Shown piece by piece: positions 8,036-17,089 of a stretch of 46,672 bases of DNA. The notes below the pieces were generated by a model, which was not told the DNA's origin, did no database searches, and saw only the letters and a list, made by a program, of their open reading frames with translations. Position numbers and translations under genes: made by a program. Positions within the stretch are counted from its first letter, which is position 1. Every line of letters begins with the position of its first letter. Origin of the DNA: UBA8437 sp963933195 (GTDB lineage: Bacteria; Planctomycetota; Planctomycetia; Planctomycetales; Planctomycetaceae). Where the stretch lies: contig CAWVUS010000009.1 in NCBI GenBank assembly GCA_963933195.1, positions 1-46,672 of the forward strand, read 5' to 3'.

Positions 8036-11000
8036 TCAGCGGATGCGTTTGAGTTGACTGGGAATAAATCCGACGGAGGTTTCCATCCAGGTGCCGCAAC
8101 TGCAGCCACCGCCTCCTTCAGGAGAGAGCAGCATGCCGGAGGCGGGAATTGTGCTGAGCCAGCAGTCCGGCCGCAGGCGATTCCAGGTGCTGGACTTGCC
8201 GTCCTTTTGATTCCAGACGGTGACGGTGCTGGACCGGAAGAACAGGGCACCGGAGGAACAGGCGTAGGTGCCACAACCTCCACCGGGCATCTGGGGTCCG
8301 GCATCGGTGCCGTCGGCCAGCGACAGCACGCGGGGGCGGAGAAACACCTTGCCACCCACGATGGCCGGTCGCGACATGGCCTTGCCGTGATCACCCTTGC
8401 CACCTGGCCACCCGAAACTTCGGGTCCAGCCCGGTTCCCCGTTGGCCGCCTGGAAACTGTGGACGTTGTACTTTCCGTCTGCCGATCCGGCGATCACCAG
8501 CTTGTTGCCGGCCTGGGCCATCGAGAAAACCACCTTGCCGGGGGGCAGTTCCAACGGGCGTTCCCACAGCATCGATCCGCTGTTGGCATCCATGGCGACC
8601 AGGAACAACTTCTTCCACAACTCGGGGCGACCGACTCGTCGTTCGGGCGCACCGATGACCGCTTCGTGACGGTTTTCGACGAAGTAAATCCGGTCGCCGG
8701 AGATCGAGAGTGTCGTGTTGAGCACCACACCGTTGCTGTAGTGCCAGGTCACTTTTCCAGTCTTGCGATCGATCGAGAACAGCCCGTCGCTGCAGACCTT
8801 GTGAGTGACCTCGCCGCTGCGGGCGTCGTACCAGCCGGCACCCGCTCCGCCCCAGTAGTTGGTCCACGAGGTGGCGCGACGGACAGCGGTGCCGATGATC
8901 CGGTCCTCCGTGCGGGCGATGTAGCCCCAGTCCCAGGGGCCGGTGCGGCCCTCGGGGTGTGGCACCGGCCACTGCTTGACGACTCGTCCCGTCCGGGCAT
9001 CGACTTGCCACAGGCGGTCACGGATGGCGACGTAGACGAAGTCGCGATCGGCACACCAGTTGCCGCAGTCGCGTGGCATGTTGAATCGTTCCAGGTCGGG
9101 GATTTCCAGCGACCACAGGATCGAACCGTTGAAAGCGTCGACAGCGACAAGACGATGCAGCCCCTGCAGGAACAGTCGCCCGGCCGTCGAGAGGGGCGAG
9201 GGCTTGCGGCCATTTCGGTCGGGTTGATAGCGCGGACCCGGCCGACCGACCCACTGGACCGACAGGTCACTGGATTTCGAGACGCCCGAGAGTTGCTCGC
9301 CGGCAAAGGCCGTGTTGTCGGCCCGCCCGTACAGGTGAGACCAGTCGCCGGATCCGGCCAGCGGCCCCCGGGTCCAGGTTGCCCAGCGGCCCGTCGTATC
9401 CGCTGCGTCCAGCTTCGCCGAGTCAGCCTGTTTCCCCAGCCACTGGACGAGTTGATCGCCGGTCAGCGACGGAGTGCTTCCACCGGGTTGGCCCAGGCAG
9501 GCGACTCCGCCGTCCGGTCGCAACTGGGTGGTGATCTCGGCCGCGGTGGAGGGCAGACGTCCGGTTGTGATCAATGATTCGGAGACGATCAAATTGGCCC
9601 ATTGCCCGGGGAGGTTGAGACGGTCGAGTGAGGCGACGTGACGGACGGTCAGCCGCAGTCCGTAGCGGCCGTTTTTGATCAGGCGGGCCCGGACCGCGGC
9701 AACCTTCTTCCGATCCGAGTCCACTGCGATCACTCTCAGTCGACTTGTCGCGACGAGAGATTCGGCGAGTTGTCCGTTGTCGAGGCCGACAACCAGACAC
9801 AGTCCGCGATCGATCCCCGAGCGTTTCAGGATGCCACGGGCGACCGCATCGGTGGGGCGATCGGTCGTTTCCCAGGGAGCCGGGGCGTAGTTGAAGAAAG
9901 AGTCCAGTTCATGATCGGCCGATCGGCGGGAGGTCTTGGCCTTGCCGTCGATCAGGGTGACCAGGTGAATCCGCCGATGAGCGAGATTCGTGAGCTTGAG
10001 TTCGTGTGACGTGACCGGTTGGGAGCCAGCCACGATCCGGGTCTGGCTGCCAGTGCGGAGTTCGACTCGACTGACGACCGCTTTCCGGGTCGTCCATCTC
10101 GCAATCGCCTCGCCTGGTCGCGTGAATTCAAACCACGGGCCGGCCAGGGGCTTCCAGGCTTCGGTGGCCGGGGCCGCCGAGGGGAACCGGTCAGCCAGGG
10201 CCTGGTGCTGTGCAGCCACTTCATTGGGAGTGAGCACTCGCCGATAAACGCGGACCTCGTGGAGACGACCGGTGAGCGGGAAATCCTCGTCCTTGTCGTG
10301 ATACGCCCCGATTTCAAAGGACGCCTGGGGTGGGTACTTGATCGGACCGGACTGTTCGGTCGAACTGGCGACCGGTTTGCCGTTGACGAAGAGTGTCATC
10401 GTCGTCCCGTCGTAGGTGCCGGCGACGTGGTACCACCGGCGGGGCTGGAAATCCGTGGGAGCCTTGAGGTAGGTCAGTCGGTCGGGGCCACCGGTTCCGG
10501 CAACAGCCAGGCTGAAGCGACGGTCGTTGAAGCCGAGGATCCAACCTCGCTCGTAGGTGCCGTTGTCCTGGATGGCTCCGACAAAGCCGCCCCAGGCCTG
10601 CGTCTTGTCGACACGCACCCAGGCGGTGGCCGTCACGGCCTGCTTGGGCACTCCGGCCGTCTTGTGGTCGGCCGAAATCAGTGTCCGGCCGGCACCATCA
10701 AGTTCGAGGGTTTCGTGGACTCCGTCCTGCACGATGCGAAAGCGACCGGTGAGTGTCGCGGTCGAACGCGAGGCGAGGTTGTTGACGCGGCGGCCATTGA
10801 TGTGTGGTCGTTGGAAAACGAATCGCCCGACGAGTGCCGGGTCCCGGACGGCGGAGATTTCTGCCAACGGCAGCGGTGGAGGCAATTGTCCGTCGGCTGT
10901 CTTGGCGGCTGGTTTTTTCGGACGGGCCGGACCGCTGACGGCGAAGGCGGCCACGACTCCGGTATCGGTGCTGACAAGCAGGGTGCCATCGGCAACGGCC

Positions 11001-12208
11001 AGCCCAAAGACACGACCGTCGACCGGGGCCGACCACAATGGTTTGCCGTCGACGGCTGAAAAGGCGCCGACGCGGTCCACGCCACCGGCCACCAGCACGT
11101 TCCCGGCAGCAATCAGGGCGAGGTTGAGATCGCAGGGGGCACTCCAGAGCGGCTTGCGAGTGGGAAGGTCCGAGGCCACCAGTTCACTGTCGGTGAGCAT
11201 GAACGAGCGACGCCCGGCGACGACCAACGCGTTTCCTCGGCCGTATCCGGCGACCATTTCGAGTGTTTTTCCGGTACCGACTGAGGCAGCCGCTCCGGTC
11301 TTGGTGCTCTTGAAGGCGCCCTTGCGGGTGTCGGCCGCGGGGCCGTGAAATATCCGCGAATCCAGGGCGACGACGACCACCGAGCCACCACCGCTCTTCT
11401 TCAGCGGACCCAGGTCCTTGCCGTCAGTGCGACGAAAGACCTGCGGGGCAACTCGTCCCTGGGGGAAGATCAGCAGTTTGGACGAGGCGGCCGGTGGGGC
11501 CTCTAGCGTGTGCCCGGCGAGTTCGTGGACGAAACGACCGGGGCCTTCCGGACGACCGGTCTTGGCATCGACCCCACAGAGCCAGGCCTTGTTCCAGGGC
11601 AGCAGGGCACACCCGAAGTAGGCGGTGCCTCCATCGACCATCACCCCGGTGCGGCAGGGAGCCTGGGGAATCAGGCGGCCATTGTTGAGCAGCAGTTCTC
11701 CGGCCCGCTTGTTGATGCTGGCCGGGGTGAATTTCCAGTTCAGTCGCCCGGTGGCAGCATCCAGGCAATAGGCGTGTCCGTCGTCGGATCCAAAGTACAC
11801 CCGGGAGTCGGCAATTGTCGGCGCCAGGCGGACCGGGCCGTCGGTCGTGAAACTCCACAGCGGCCGACCGCTCTTGAGGTCGAGGCAGCGGACGGTGTCG
11901 TCGGTCGATGAACCGAAGTAGACACGTCCCTTGGCTGCGGTGACGTGGAAGACCGGATCATAGTTTCTCATCGACGGCAGGTTGCGGACTCCGGCGTATG
12001 CGTCCCAGCGAGCCGGTCCCGACCAGGCCGGCAGGGGCGGTTCGGGGCTGCGCCAGTCCCAGGCCGGTGCCAGTTGTTGGGTTTTGAGTGTCTCGGTGGT
12101 GGCACCGCTGCGGCGGTTGTCGTGGAGGTGGGTCGGCCAGTCGGCGGCGATGAGCCCCGACGCGGTCGACAGGACCCAGGCCAGGGCAATCCAATTGCGT
12201 GCCGTCAT
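8036..12208 (-). CDS. Giant exported PQQ propeller - LamG - methyltransferase-like - PQQ propeller protein
   Basis: This 1390-residue protein has a signal peptide (residues 1-22). Residues about 25-430 are PQQ/BamB-type propeller blades (GRVYFGSSTDDTVRCLD, GRPLWSFTTDG, DGHAYCLDAATGRLNWKF). Residues about 455-670 are LamG (TATAWVRVDKT, RWYHVAGTYDGTTMTLFVNG, LHEVRVYRRVLTPNE). A short beta-sandwich-like stretch follows. Residues about 785-925 resemble a class I SAM methyltransferase Rossmann fold (LVVGLDNGQLAESL, LRVIAVDSDRKKV, WANLIVSESL). A second propeller runs from about 940 to 1370 (LVAVDAFNGSILWSLEI, DRLWQVDARTGRVV). The C-terminus has a cysteine-rich stretch (GGGCGTYACSSG, then GGGGCSCGTW). 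GGGAG lies about 9 bases before the start. Such mosaics occur in planctomycetes without a proven function; SAM is not expected outside the cytoplasm, so catalysis by the Rossmann part is doubtful. Confidence 0.9.
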   Translation of the reverse strand: MTARNWIALAWVLSTASGLIAADWPTHLHDNRRSGATTETLKTQQLAPAWDWRSPEPPLPAWSGPARWDAYAGVRNLPSMRNYDPVFHVTAAKGRVYFGSSTDDTVRCLDLKSGRPLWSFTTDGPVRLAPTIADSRVYFGSDDGHAYCLDAATGRLNWKFTPASINKRAGELLLNNGRLIPQAPCRTGVMVDGGTAYFGCALLPWNKAWLCGVDAKTGRPEGPGRFVHELAGHTLEAPPAASSKLLIFPQGRVAPQVFRRTDGKDLGPLKKSGGGSVVVVALDSRIFHGPAADTRKGAFKSTKTGAAASVGTGKTLEMVAGYGRGNALVVAGRRSFMLTDSELVASDLPTRKPLWSAPCDLNLALIAAGNVLVAGGVDRVGAFSAVDGKPLWSAPVDGRVFGLAVADGTLLVSTDTGVVAAFAVSGPARPKKPAAKTADGQLPPPLPLAEISAVRDPALVGRFVFQRPHINGRRVNNLASRSTATLTGRFRIVQDGVHETLELDGAGRTLISADHKTAGVPKQAVTATAWVRVDKTQAWGGFVGAIQDNGTYERGWILGFNDRRFSLAVAGTGGPDRLTYLKAPTDFQPRRWYHVAGTYDGTTMTLFVNGKPVASSTEQSGPIKYPPQASFEIGAYHDKDEDFPLTGRLHEVRVYRRVLTPNEVAAQHQALADRFPSAAPATEAWKPLAGPWFEFTRPGEAIARWTTRKAVVSRVELRTGSQTRIVAGSQPVTSHELKLTNLAHRRIHLVTLIDGKAKTSRRSADHELDSFFNYAPAPWETTDRPTDAVARGILKRSGIDRGLCLVVGLDNGQLAESLVATSRLRVIAVDSDRKKVAAVRARLIKNGRYGLRLTVRHVASLDRLNLPGQWANLIVSESLITTGRLPSTAAEITTQLRPDGGVACLGQPGGSTPSLTGDQLVQWLGKQADSAKLDAADTTGRWATWTRGPLAGSGDWSHLYGRADNTAFAGEQLSGVSKSSDLSVQWVGRPGPRYQPDRNGRKPSPLSTAGRLFLQGLHRLVAVDAFNGSILWSLEIPDLERFNMPRDCGNWCADRDFVYVAIRDRLWQVDARTGRVVKQWPVPHPEGRTGPWDWGYIARTEDRIIGTAVRRATSWTNYWGGAGAGWYDARSGEVTHKVCSDGLFSIDRKTGKVTWHYSNGVVLNTTLSISGDRIYFVENRHEAVIGAPERRVGRPELWKKLFLVAMDANSGSMLWERPLELPPGKVVFSMAQAGNKLVIAGSADGKYNVHSFQAANGEPGWTRSFGWPGGKGDHGKAMSRPAIVGGKVFLRPRVLSLADGTDAGPQMPGGGCGTYACSSGALFFRSSTVTVWNQKDGKSSTWNRLRPDCWLSTIPASGMLLSPEGGGGCSCGTWMETSVGFIPSQLKRIR

Positions 12209-12263
12209 TGTCGAGTCACTCCCGGAATTGCAGGGTGCGGTCGCCCCCCCTCCTGGAGGGTGA

Positions 12264-13613
12264 TCAACCGATCAGTTCGCGAATGGGTGCAGCGTGGCTG
12301 GGCAGGATCGGCATCGGGCGTTCGCCCTGGTCACGGACCAGGTCGTGCGAGTTGACGCCGAGGTTGTGATACAGCGTCGAGAGGATGTCACGGTAGTGCA
12401 CCGGTCTCGTCGCAGCATACCCGCCGTTTTTCTCGGTGGTGCCGATCATCTGGCCCATGTTCATCCCGCCACCTGAGAGCAGGGCGTAGTTGACCGGGGC
12501 CCAGTGGTCGCGGCCGGCATTCTTGTTGATCTTCGGTGTCCGTCCGAATTCGTCCCAGACACAGACAGTCACGTCCTTGTCGAGGCCGCGATTGTGGATG
12601 TCCTCGATCAGTGCCGAGATGCCGGTGTCCCACAACGGCAGGTGGCTCTTCATGTGGCCGAAGTTGTTGCCGTGTGTGTCCCAGAATCCGTAGGCGACGG
12701 TGACAACCCGCACGCCAGCCTCGACCAGCCGCCTCGCGATCAGCAACTGGTCGTTCCACATCGGGGCGCCGTCACCCAGGTGCTTGGACGAGCCCTTGCC
12801 ATAACGTTCGCGGATGGCCGAGTCCTCCTTGGTCACATCCAGCGCGTCGACGAGCTTGGAGGAGGTGAGCACGTCGAATGCACGGGCATAATTCTCGTCG
12901 ACCTCGTTGACGCTCTTGGTGATTTTGCTGTCGACGACGCGTCGGAGTTGGTCGAACTGGCGCAGCAGTGCCTGCCGGGTGCCGAAACGCGTCTGGTCGA
13001 TGTAACGCAGTTTCATGCTGGCGAGATCCTCACCGCCGGCACGGATCTGGTTGAATCCGGGTCCGAGATACCCGGCGTCGCCACTGTTGTAGGGGCGATG
13101 CTTCATGGTGGGGAACAGGTCGATGAAGGCGGGGGAGACGGGGTTGGTCTGTCCCTTGAGTCGAGAGACGACCGAGCCGAAGTTGGGACGTCCTTCCCGC
13201 TTGGCCTGGTTCATCGGGTAGCCGGTCAGGTTCTGCCAGCTGGTGTGCTCGTCGCGTTGACCGACGACGCTGCGGATCACGCTGCACTTGTCCATCACCT
13301 GAGCCATCTTGGGCAGCAGTTCGCAGATCTGGGTCCCGGGCACGTTGGTGGGGATCGGCGTGAACTCGCCACGGATCTCCTTGGGAGCCTGCATCTTCAG
13401 GTCGAACGTGTCCTGGTGCGACTGGCCACCGGACATGTAAACGACGATGACGGATTTCTGGATTTTGCCGGGCGCCGAGGCGTCCTGGGCCATCAACTGC
13501 GGCAACGTGACAGGCAGTCCGGCGGCACCGACCGAGAGGCTGCCGATTTTCAGGAACGATCGTCGTGAGACACCGTCGCAGTAATTGTGCTTGTCGCCGA
13601 GTAGGGTCAACAT
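12264..13613 (-). CDS. DUF1501 family Tat-exported protein (solitary subtype)
   Basis: This 449-residue protein starts at the ATG at 13613, preceded by GGAG 8 bases upstream. The start gives a classic Tat motif (SRRSFLK at residues 16-22) followed by a hydrophobic core and cleavage region. DUF1501 segments are IVVYMSGGQSHQDTFDLK, CSVIRSVVGQRDEHTS, VCVWDEFGRTPKINKNAGRD and LLSGGGMNMGQMIG. It lacks the HERLTYR...DVHGE tail of the cytochrome-paired DUF1501 proteins and ends instead with a region near VHYRDILSTLYHNLGV. It is the first gene of the six-gene minus-strand block, 55 bases upstream of the PQQ/LamG gene. The function of the family is unproven; a sulfatase-like fold is suggested by family knowledge only. 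Confidence 0.93.
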   Translation of the reverse strand: MLTLLGDKHNYCDGVSRRSFLKIGSLSVGAAGLPVTLPQLMAQDASAPGKIQKSVIVVYMSGGQSHQDTFDLKMQAPKEIRGEFTPIPTNVPGTQICELLPKMAQVMDKCSVIRSVVGQRDEHTSWQNLTGYPMNQAKREGRPNFGSVVSRLKGQTNPVSPAFIDLFPTMKHRPYNSGDAGYLGPGFNQIRAGGEDLASMKLRYIDQTRFGTRQALLRQFDQLRRVVDSKITKSVNEVDENYARAFDVLTSSKLVDALDVTKEDSAIRERYGKGSSKHLGDGAPMWNDQLLIARRLVEAGVRVVTVAYGFWDTHGNNFGHMKSHLPLWDTGISALIEDIHNRGLDKDVTVCVWDEFGRTPKINKNAGRDHWAPVNYALLSGGGMNMGQMIGTTEKNGGYAATRPVHYRDILSTLYHNLGVNSHDLVRDQGERPMPILPSHAAPIRELIG

Positions 13614-13703
13614 CGAGACACTCCGAGAGCAGATCGTCGTGGTCGGCACGCGAGGGTCCATCCCAACTGGTGCCACGGACGACGAAACAGATCAGTCACT
13701 TCT

Positions 13704-13733
13704 AGTGTAATCGGTATCCCAGTCGGTTCTCAA
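13704..13733 (-). promoter_or_regulatory. Candidate sigma70-type promoter for the minus-strand block
   Basis: On the minus strand, TTGAGA (13728-13733) is followed after 18 bases by TACACT (13704-13709). This is a fair match to the -35 and -10 consensus and is placed about 90 bases before the DUF1501 start at 13613. It sits in the 140-base gap after the E2 gene, the largest gap before that block. Planctomycete promoters are poorly defined and GC-rich spacers give chance matches, so this is tentative. Confidence 0.35.
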
Positions 13734-13753
13734 CAGATGAATGGCGGGTTGGA

Positions 13754-14974
13754 TCACCCGGCCAGCATCGCTCCGGGATTCTCGATAGCACGGACCAGTT
13801 CGGCCAGGAACGTCGCGGCCGGGGCGCCGTCGAGAACACGATGGTCAAAGGTCAATGACAGCGCGATTTCCTGGCCGGGGACGATTTCCTCGCCCCGTAC
13901 GACGGGCACCTCGCGGATGCGTCCGACGCCCAGGATGGCGGCCTGGGGCAGGTTGAGAATGGGGGTGAAGGCATCGATGCCCTGGGCGCCGAGATTGGTG
14001 AGCGTGAAGGCGCCACCGGACATCTCCGCGGCGGTCAACTGTCGCGAGCGGGCACGGTCGGCGAGGTCGGTGACCGTTTGCTGGAGCGACTTCAGGGTCG
14101 CGGCGGCAGGATCACGAACCACCGGCACGACCAGGCCCGCGTCGGTGTCGACTGCCAGGCTGATGTCGATTGTCTCGGTGTCGGCGGGCAATACGACTCC
14201 CGATTCGGTCCAGGTCGAGCGAAGCTGGGGATGTCCGCGGAGCACGATCGCGGTCAGCTTCAACAGGATCTCGTTGTATCCCGGGGCCGGGTCATTTCCG
14301 GCGGTGGCCTGGAACTGCTTGCGAAGACTGGCCAGGGCTTCGGCGTTGGCGGTTGTAGTCAGGGTGACCGGTGCGGTGGCCTGCGACGCGGTCAGCATCC
14401 GCTGTGCGATGGTGCTGCGGAGGTTGCCGGGGGAGGAGGACGGGGTTGCCGAAGTGGCAGAACCCGACTCGGCCGCGGCCCGCACATCGCACTCGCGGAT
14501 GCGGTTTCCTCGCCCGCTGCCGGCCAGGGTCGTCCAGTCGATGCCCAGTTCCGATGCGACTCTTCGGGCGCGGGGGCTGGAGGCGGGGCGGCGGGCCGAT
14601 GTCGCCGCCGGGGACACCGCGGTTGCGACGGTGGCCGCGGACGCTGCGGCCGACGTTGCTGGCGGGCTGCCGTCGGTGGCCGCGCTGGTGTCCGGGTCGA
14701 CGGCAGGCAATTCCGACGGTGGTGTTTCATCCTCGGCACACAGCCATCCGATGACCTGGCCGACCAGCACGGTGTCACCCTCGGCCGGTGCGTCGGCGGG
14801 AATCCGCAGCACGCCGCCGTCGATCGATTCGATCTCCTGGATCGCCTTTTCGCCCTCGAGATTGAACAGCACGTCGCCGGGCTCGATCATCTCGCCGTCG
14901 GCTCGAAGCCATTCGACGAAGACGCCCTCTTCCATGCTCCAACCGAGCCGGGGAATTTGAATGGGATGTGCCAT
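13754..14974 (-). CDS. Dihydrolipoamide acyltransferase (E2) of a 2-oxoacid dehydrogenase complex
   Basis: This 406-residue cytoplasmic E2 transfers acyl groups from E1 to CoA through a lipoyl arm. The N-terminal lipoyl domain (residues 1-80) has the lipoylated lysine K43 in LEGEKAIQEIES. A flexible Ala/Thr/Pro-rich linker (about 85-128) leads to a peripheral subunit-binding domain at 131-166 (PRARRVASELGIDW, SGRGNRIRECDV). The catalytic domain ends with the acyltransferase motif FDHRVLDG, giving H378 and D382. The gene starts 7 bases after the fused E1 gene, so the two are probably co-translated. No E3 (lipoamide dehydrogenase) is present nearby and must be encoded elsewhere. The sequence alone does not decide between pyruvate, acetoin and branched-chain substrates. 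Confidence 0.94.
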   Translation of the reverse strand: MAHPIQIPRLGWSMEEGVFVEWLRADGEMIEPGDVLFNLEGEKAIQEIESIDGGVLRIPADAPAEGDTVLVGQVIGWLCAEDETPPSELPAVDPDTSAATDGSPPATSAAASAATVATAVSPAATSARRPASSPRARRVASELGIDWTTLAGSGRGNRIRECDVRAAAESGSATSATPSSSPGNLRSTIAQRMLTASQATAPVTLTTTANAEALASLRKQFQATAGNDPAPGYNEILLKLTAIVLRGHPQLRSTWTESGVVLPADTETIDISLAVDTDAGLVVPVVRDPAAATLKSLQQTVTDLADRARSRQLTAAEMSGGAFTLTNLGAQGIDAFTPILNLPQAAILGVGRIREVPVVRGEEIVPGQEIALSLTFDHRVLDGAPAATFLAELVRAIENPGAMLAG

Positions 14975-14981
14975 GTTCGGG

Positions 14982-16982
14982 TTACTCCGCCATCAGGTCG
15001 CGCACCGCGGCAGCGACCGTTTCGGGATGAGGCACAACGGCGGATTCCAGCGAGGGGCTGTAGGGGGTGGGTGTGAACGTCCCATGAATCCGCTTGATCG
15101 GTGCGTCGAGATCGTCGAAACCGCTGTCGGCCTGCACGGCGGCGATCTGGGCTCCGATGCTCGCCGGGGCAAATGTTTCGTCGACGATCAGCAGGCGACC
15201 GGTCTTGGCCACGCTGGTGGCAATCGTCTCGGTGTCCAGTGGCAGCACCGTTCGCGGGTCGATCAACTCGACGGAAATTCCCTCGGCCGCCAGTTCGTCT
15301 ATGACCGCCAGGGTGTGGTGCACCATTCTCGCGATCGCTACCACCGTCACGTCGGATCCCTCACGAACGACTCGTGCCTGGCCAAACTCGATCTCGTAAT
15401 CCTGTTCGGGCACTGCCGTTTTGGCCGTGAGAATCTCACGGTGCTCCAGGAACATGACCGGGTCGTTGCAGGTCAGGGCCCTGCGGAACAGTCCCTTGGC
15501 GTCGTAGGCATTGGACGGGACGATCACGCGGAAGCCGGGGAAGTGAGCGTAGAGCGGGTAGTAATTTCCCGAGTGATGGGTGGCGGCGGAGTGACCGATG
15601 CCGATGCAGCCTCGCAGCAGGATCGGCATCTTCAGCCGTCCACTGCTCATGTACTGCATCTTCGCGATCTGGTTCACCAGTTCGCCGACAGCGTCCATGA
15701 TGAAATCGCCAAACATGAAATCGATCACCGGACGACTGCCGGTCATTGCTGCTCCACAACCCAGGCCCACGAAGCCTCGTTCACAGATCGGCGTGTCGAC
15801 CAGGCGGGTGGCTCCGTGAATGTCGAATAGGCCCGCGGTGGTGTTGAAGTTGCCGCCCCGGGCGCCGATGCCTTCGCCCATCACGAAGATGCCCGGGTTG
15901 CGATCCATCTCGACGGCCAGGGCCTCGTGGGTGGCTTCGACGAAGGTCAATTCGCGGTCACCGGGTTCCGGTTCCGGGCCGGCAGTCGGAGCATCGTCCG
16001 GATTGGCGTAGATATGCAAGGTGGCGGTCTCGGGGGCCGGCCACGGACTGTCCTCGGCAAATTCTCGCGACTCGGCGATCAGTTGCTTGACCTCGTCGTC
16101 GATCGTGTCGAATTCGGTGGCTTCGACCAACTGGTCGTCGATGGCGCGTTGCCGCAACTGATCGATCGGGCAACGCTGCTTCCATTCCTCGACGTCTTCC
16201 TTGGTGCGGTAGGTGAAGTCGCCCATGCCCTCGGCGTGAGCCCTGGTGCGGTAGGTCTTGCATTCGATCAGCGTGGGCCCTCCACCGGAGCGGGCCCGGG
16301 CGATTGCCTCGCCGGCCTGTTCGTGAATCGACAGCACGTCGTTGCCGTCGAGTTCCAGGCCCGGCATGCCATAGTTTTCGGCCCGTCGTCCGACGTCAGG
16401 GATCGCGCTGGACTCATGGAACGGCACCTCGGTGGCAAACTGGTTGTTCTCGCAGACGAAGATCACCGGCAGGTTCCAGATCTTGGCCATGTTCAGGCCT
16501 TCGTGGAACGCTCCGTTGTTGACGGCCCCGTCGCCGAAGAAGCAGACCGAGACACGGTCGCGTTCGAAGAGCTTGGAGGTGTAACCGCCGCCGGTGGCCT
16601 GCAGGATGCAACTGGCGACAATTCCACTGGTGCCCATCAATCCGATCTCGGGGCTGAACAGGTGCATGCTGCCGCCACGTCCGCCCGAGCATCCCGTGTC
16701 CCGGCCGAAGAGTTCGGCGATCAGTTGCCGGGGCTCGAGCCCCTTGGCCAGGGCGTGACCGTGACCGCGGTGGGTGCTGAAGACGACGTCGTCCTTGTCC
16801 AGGTGGGCGCAGATTCCACTGGCGATGGCTTCCTCGCCGACGTAGGTGTGACAGGCTCCGTGGACCAGTCCTCGCTGATGGCAACGAGCCAGTTCTTCCT
16901 CGCACTGGCGGATCGTCTGCATCGTGCGGTAGAGGTCCAGCAGGGTGTCCTTGTCGGGCAGTGTGGTGATTTCGCTGGTCAT
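14982..16982 (-). CDS. Fused E1 alpha-beta subunit of a thiamine-dependent 2-oxoacid (or acetoin) dehydrogenase
   Basis: This 666-residue protein joins E1 alpha (residues about 12-325) and E1 beta (about 343-665), which are separate in many bacteria. The alpha half has GGRGGSMHLFS at 100-110 and the thiamine diphosphate motif GDGAVNNGAFHEGLNMA...CENN at 150-180. The beta half has LTFVEATHEALAVEMDRN and the conserved MGEGIGARGG, FVGLGCGAAMTG and DFIMDAVGELVNQ segments. It performs decarboxylation and reductive acylation of the lipoyl group carried by the downstream E2. AGGA lies about 5 bases before the ATG at 16982. The gene follows the Nramp-like gene by 107 bases on the same strand. Substrate is not determined; E1 alpha similarity fits the pyruvate/acetoin type at least as well as the branched-chain type. 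Confidence 0.93.
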   Translation of the reverse strand: MTSEITTLPDKDTLLDLYRTMQTIRQCEEELARCHQRGLVHGACHTYVGEEAIASGICAHLDKDDVVFSTHRGHGHALAKGLEPRQLIAELFGRDTGCSGGRGGSMHLFSPEIGLMGTSGIVASCILQATGGGYTSKLFERDRVSVCFFGDGAVNNGAFHEGLNMAKIWNLPVIFVCENNQFATEVPFHESSAIPDVGRRAENYGMPGLELDGNDVLSIHEQAGEAIARARSGGGPTLIECKTYRTRAHAEGMGDFTYRTKEDVEEWKQRCPIDQLRQRAIDDQLVEATEFDTIDDEVKQLIAESREFAEDSPWPAPETATLHIYANPDDAPTAGPEPEPGDRELTFVEATHEALAVEMDRNPGIFVMGEGIGARGGNFNTTAGLFDIHGATRLVDTPICERGFVGLGCGAAMTGSRPVIDFMFGDFIMDAVGELVNQIAKMQYMSSGRLKMPILLRGCIGIGHSAATHHSGNYYPLYAHFPGFRVIVPSNAYDAKGLFRRALTCNDPVMFLEHREILTAKTAVPEQDYEIEFGQARVVREGSDVTVVAIARMVHHTLAVIDELAAEGISVELIDPRTVLPLDTETIATSVAKTGRLLIVDETFAPASIGAQIAAVQADSGFDDLDAPIKRIHGTFTPTPYSPSLESAVVPHPETVAAAVRDLMAE

Positions 16983-17089
16983 CGGTCCTGTCCGTCGTTG
17001 ATCCGAAAGGAGAGCAAGTTCCTAGAGGGTAAAGATTGAGGCTGCCGGGGGCGAACGAGTCGCAAAGTTCGCTTCCGGTTCGGGGCCGG

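Noticed and set aside
8030..9577. Plus-strand open frame of 515 codons
   Set aside because: It is the shadow of the second PQQ propeller region.
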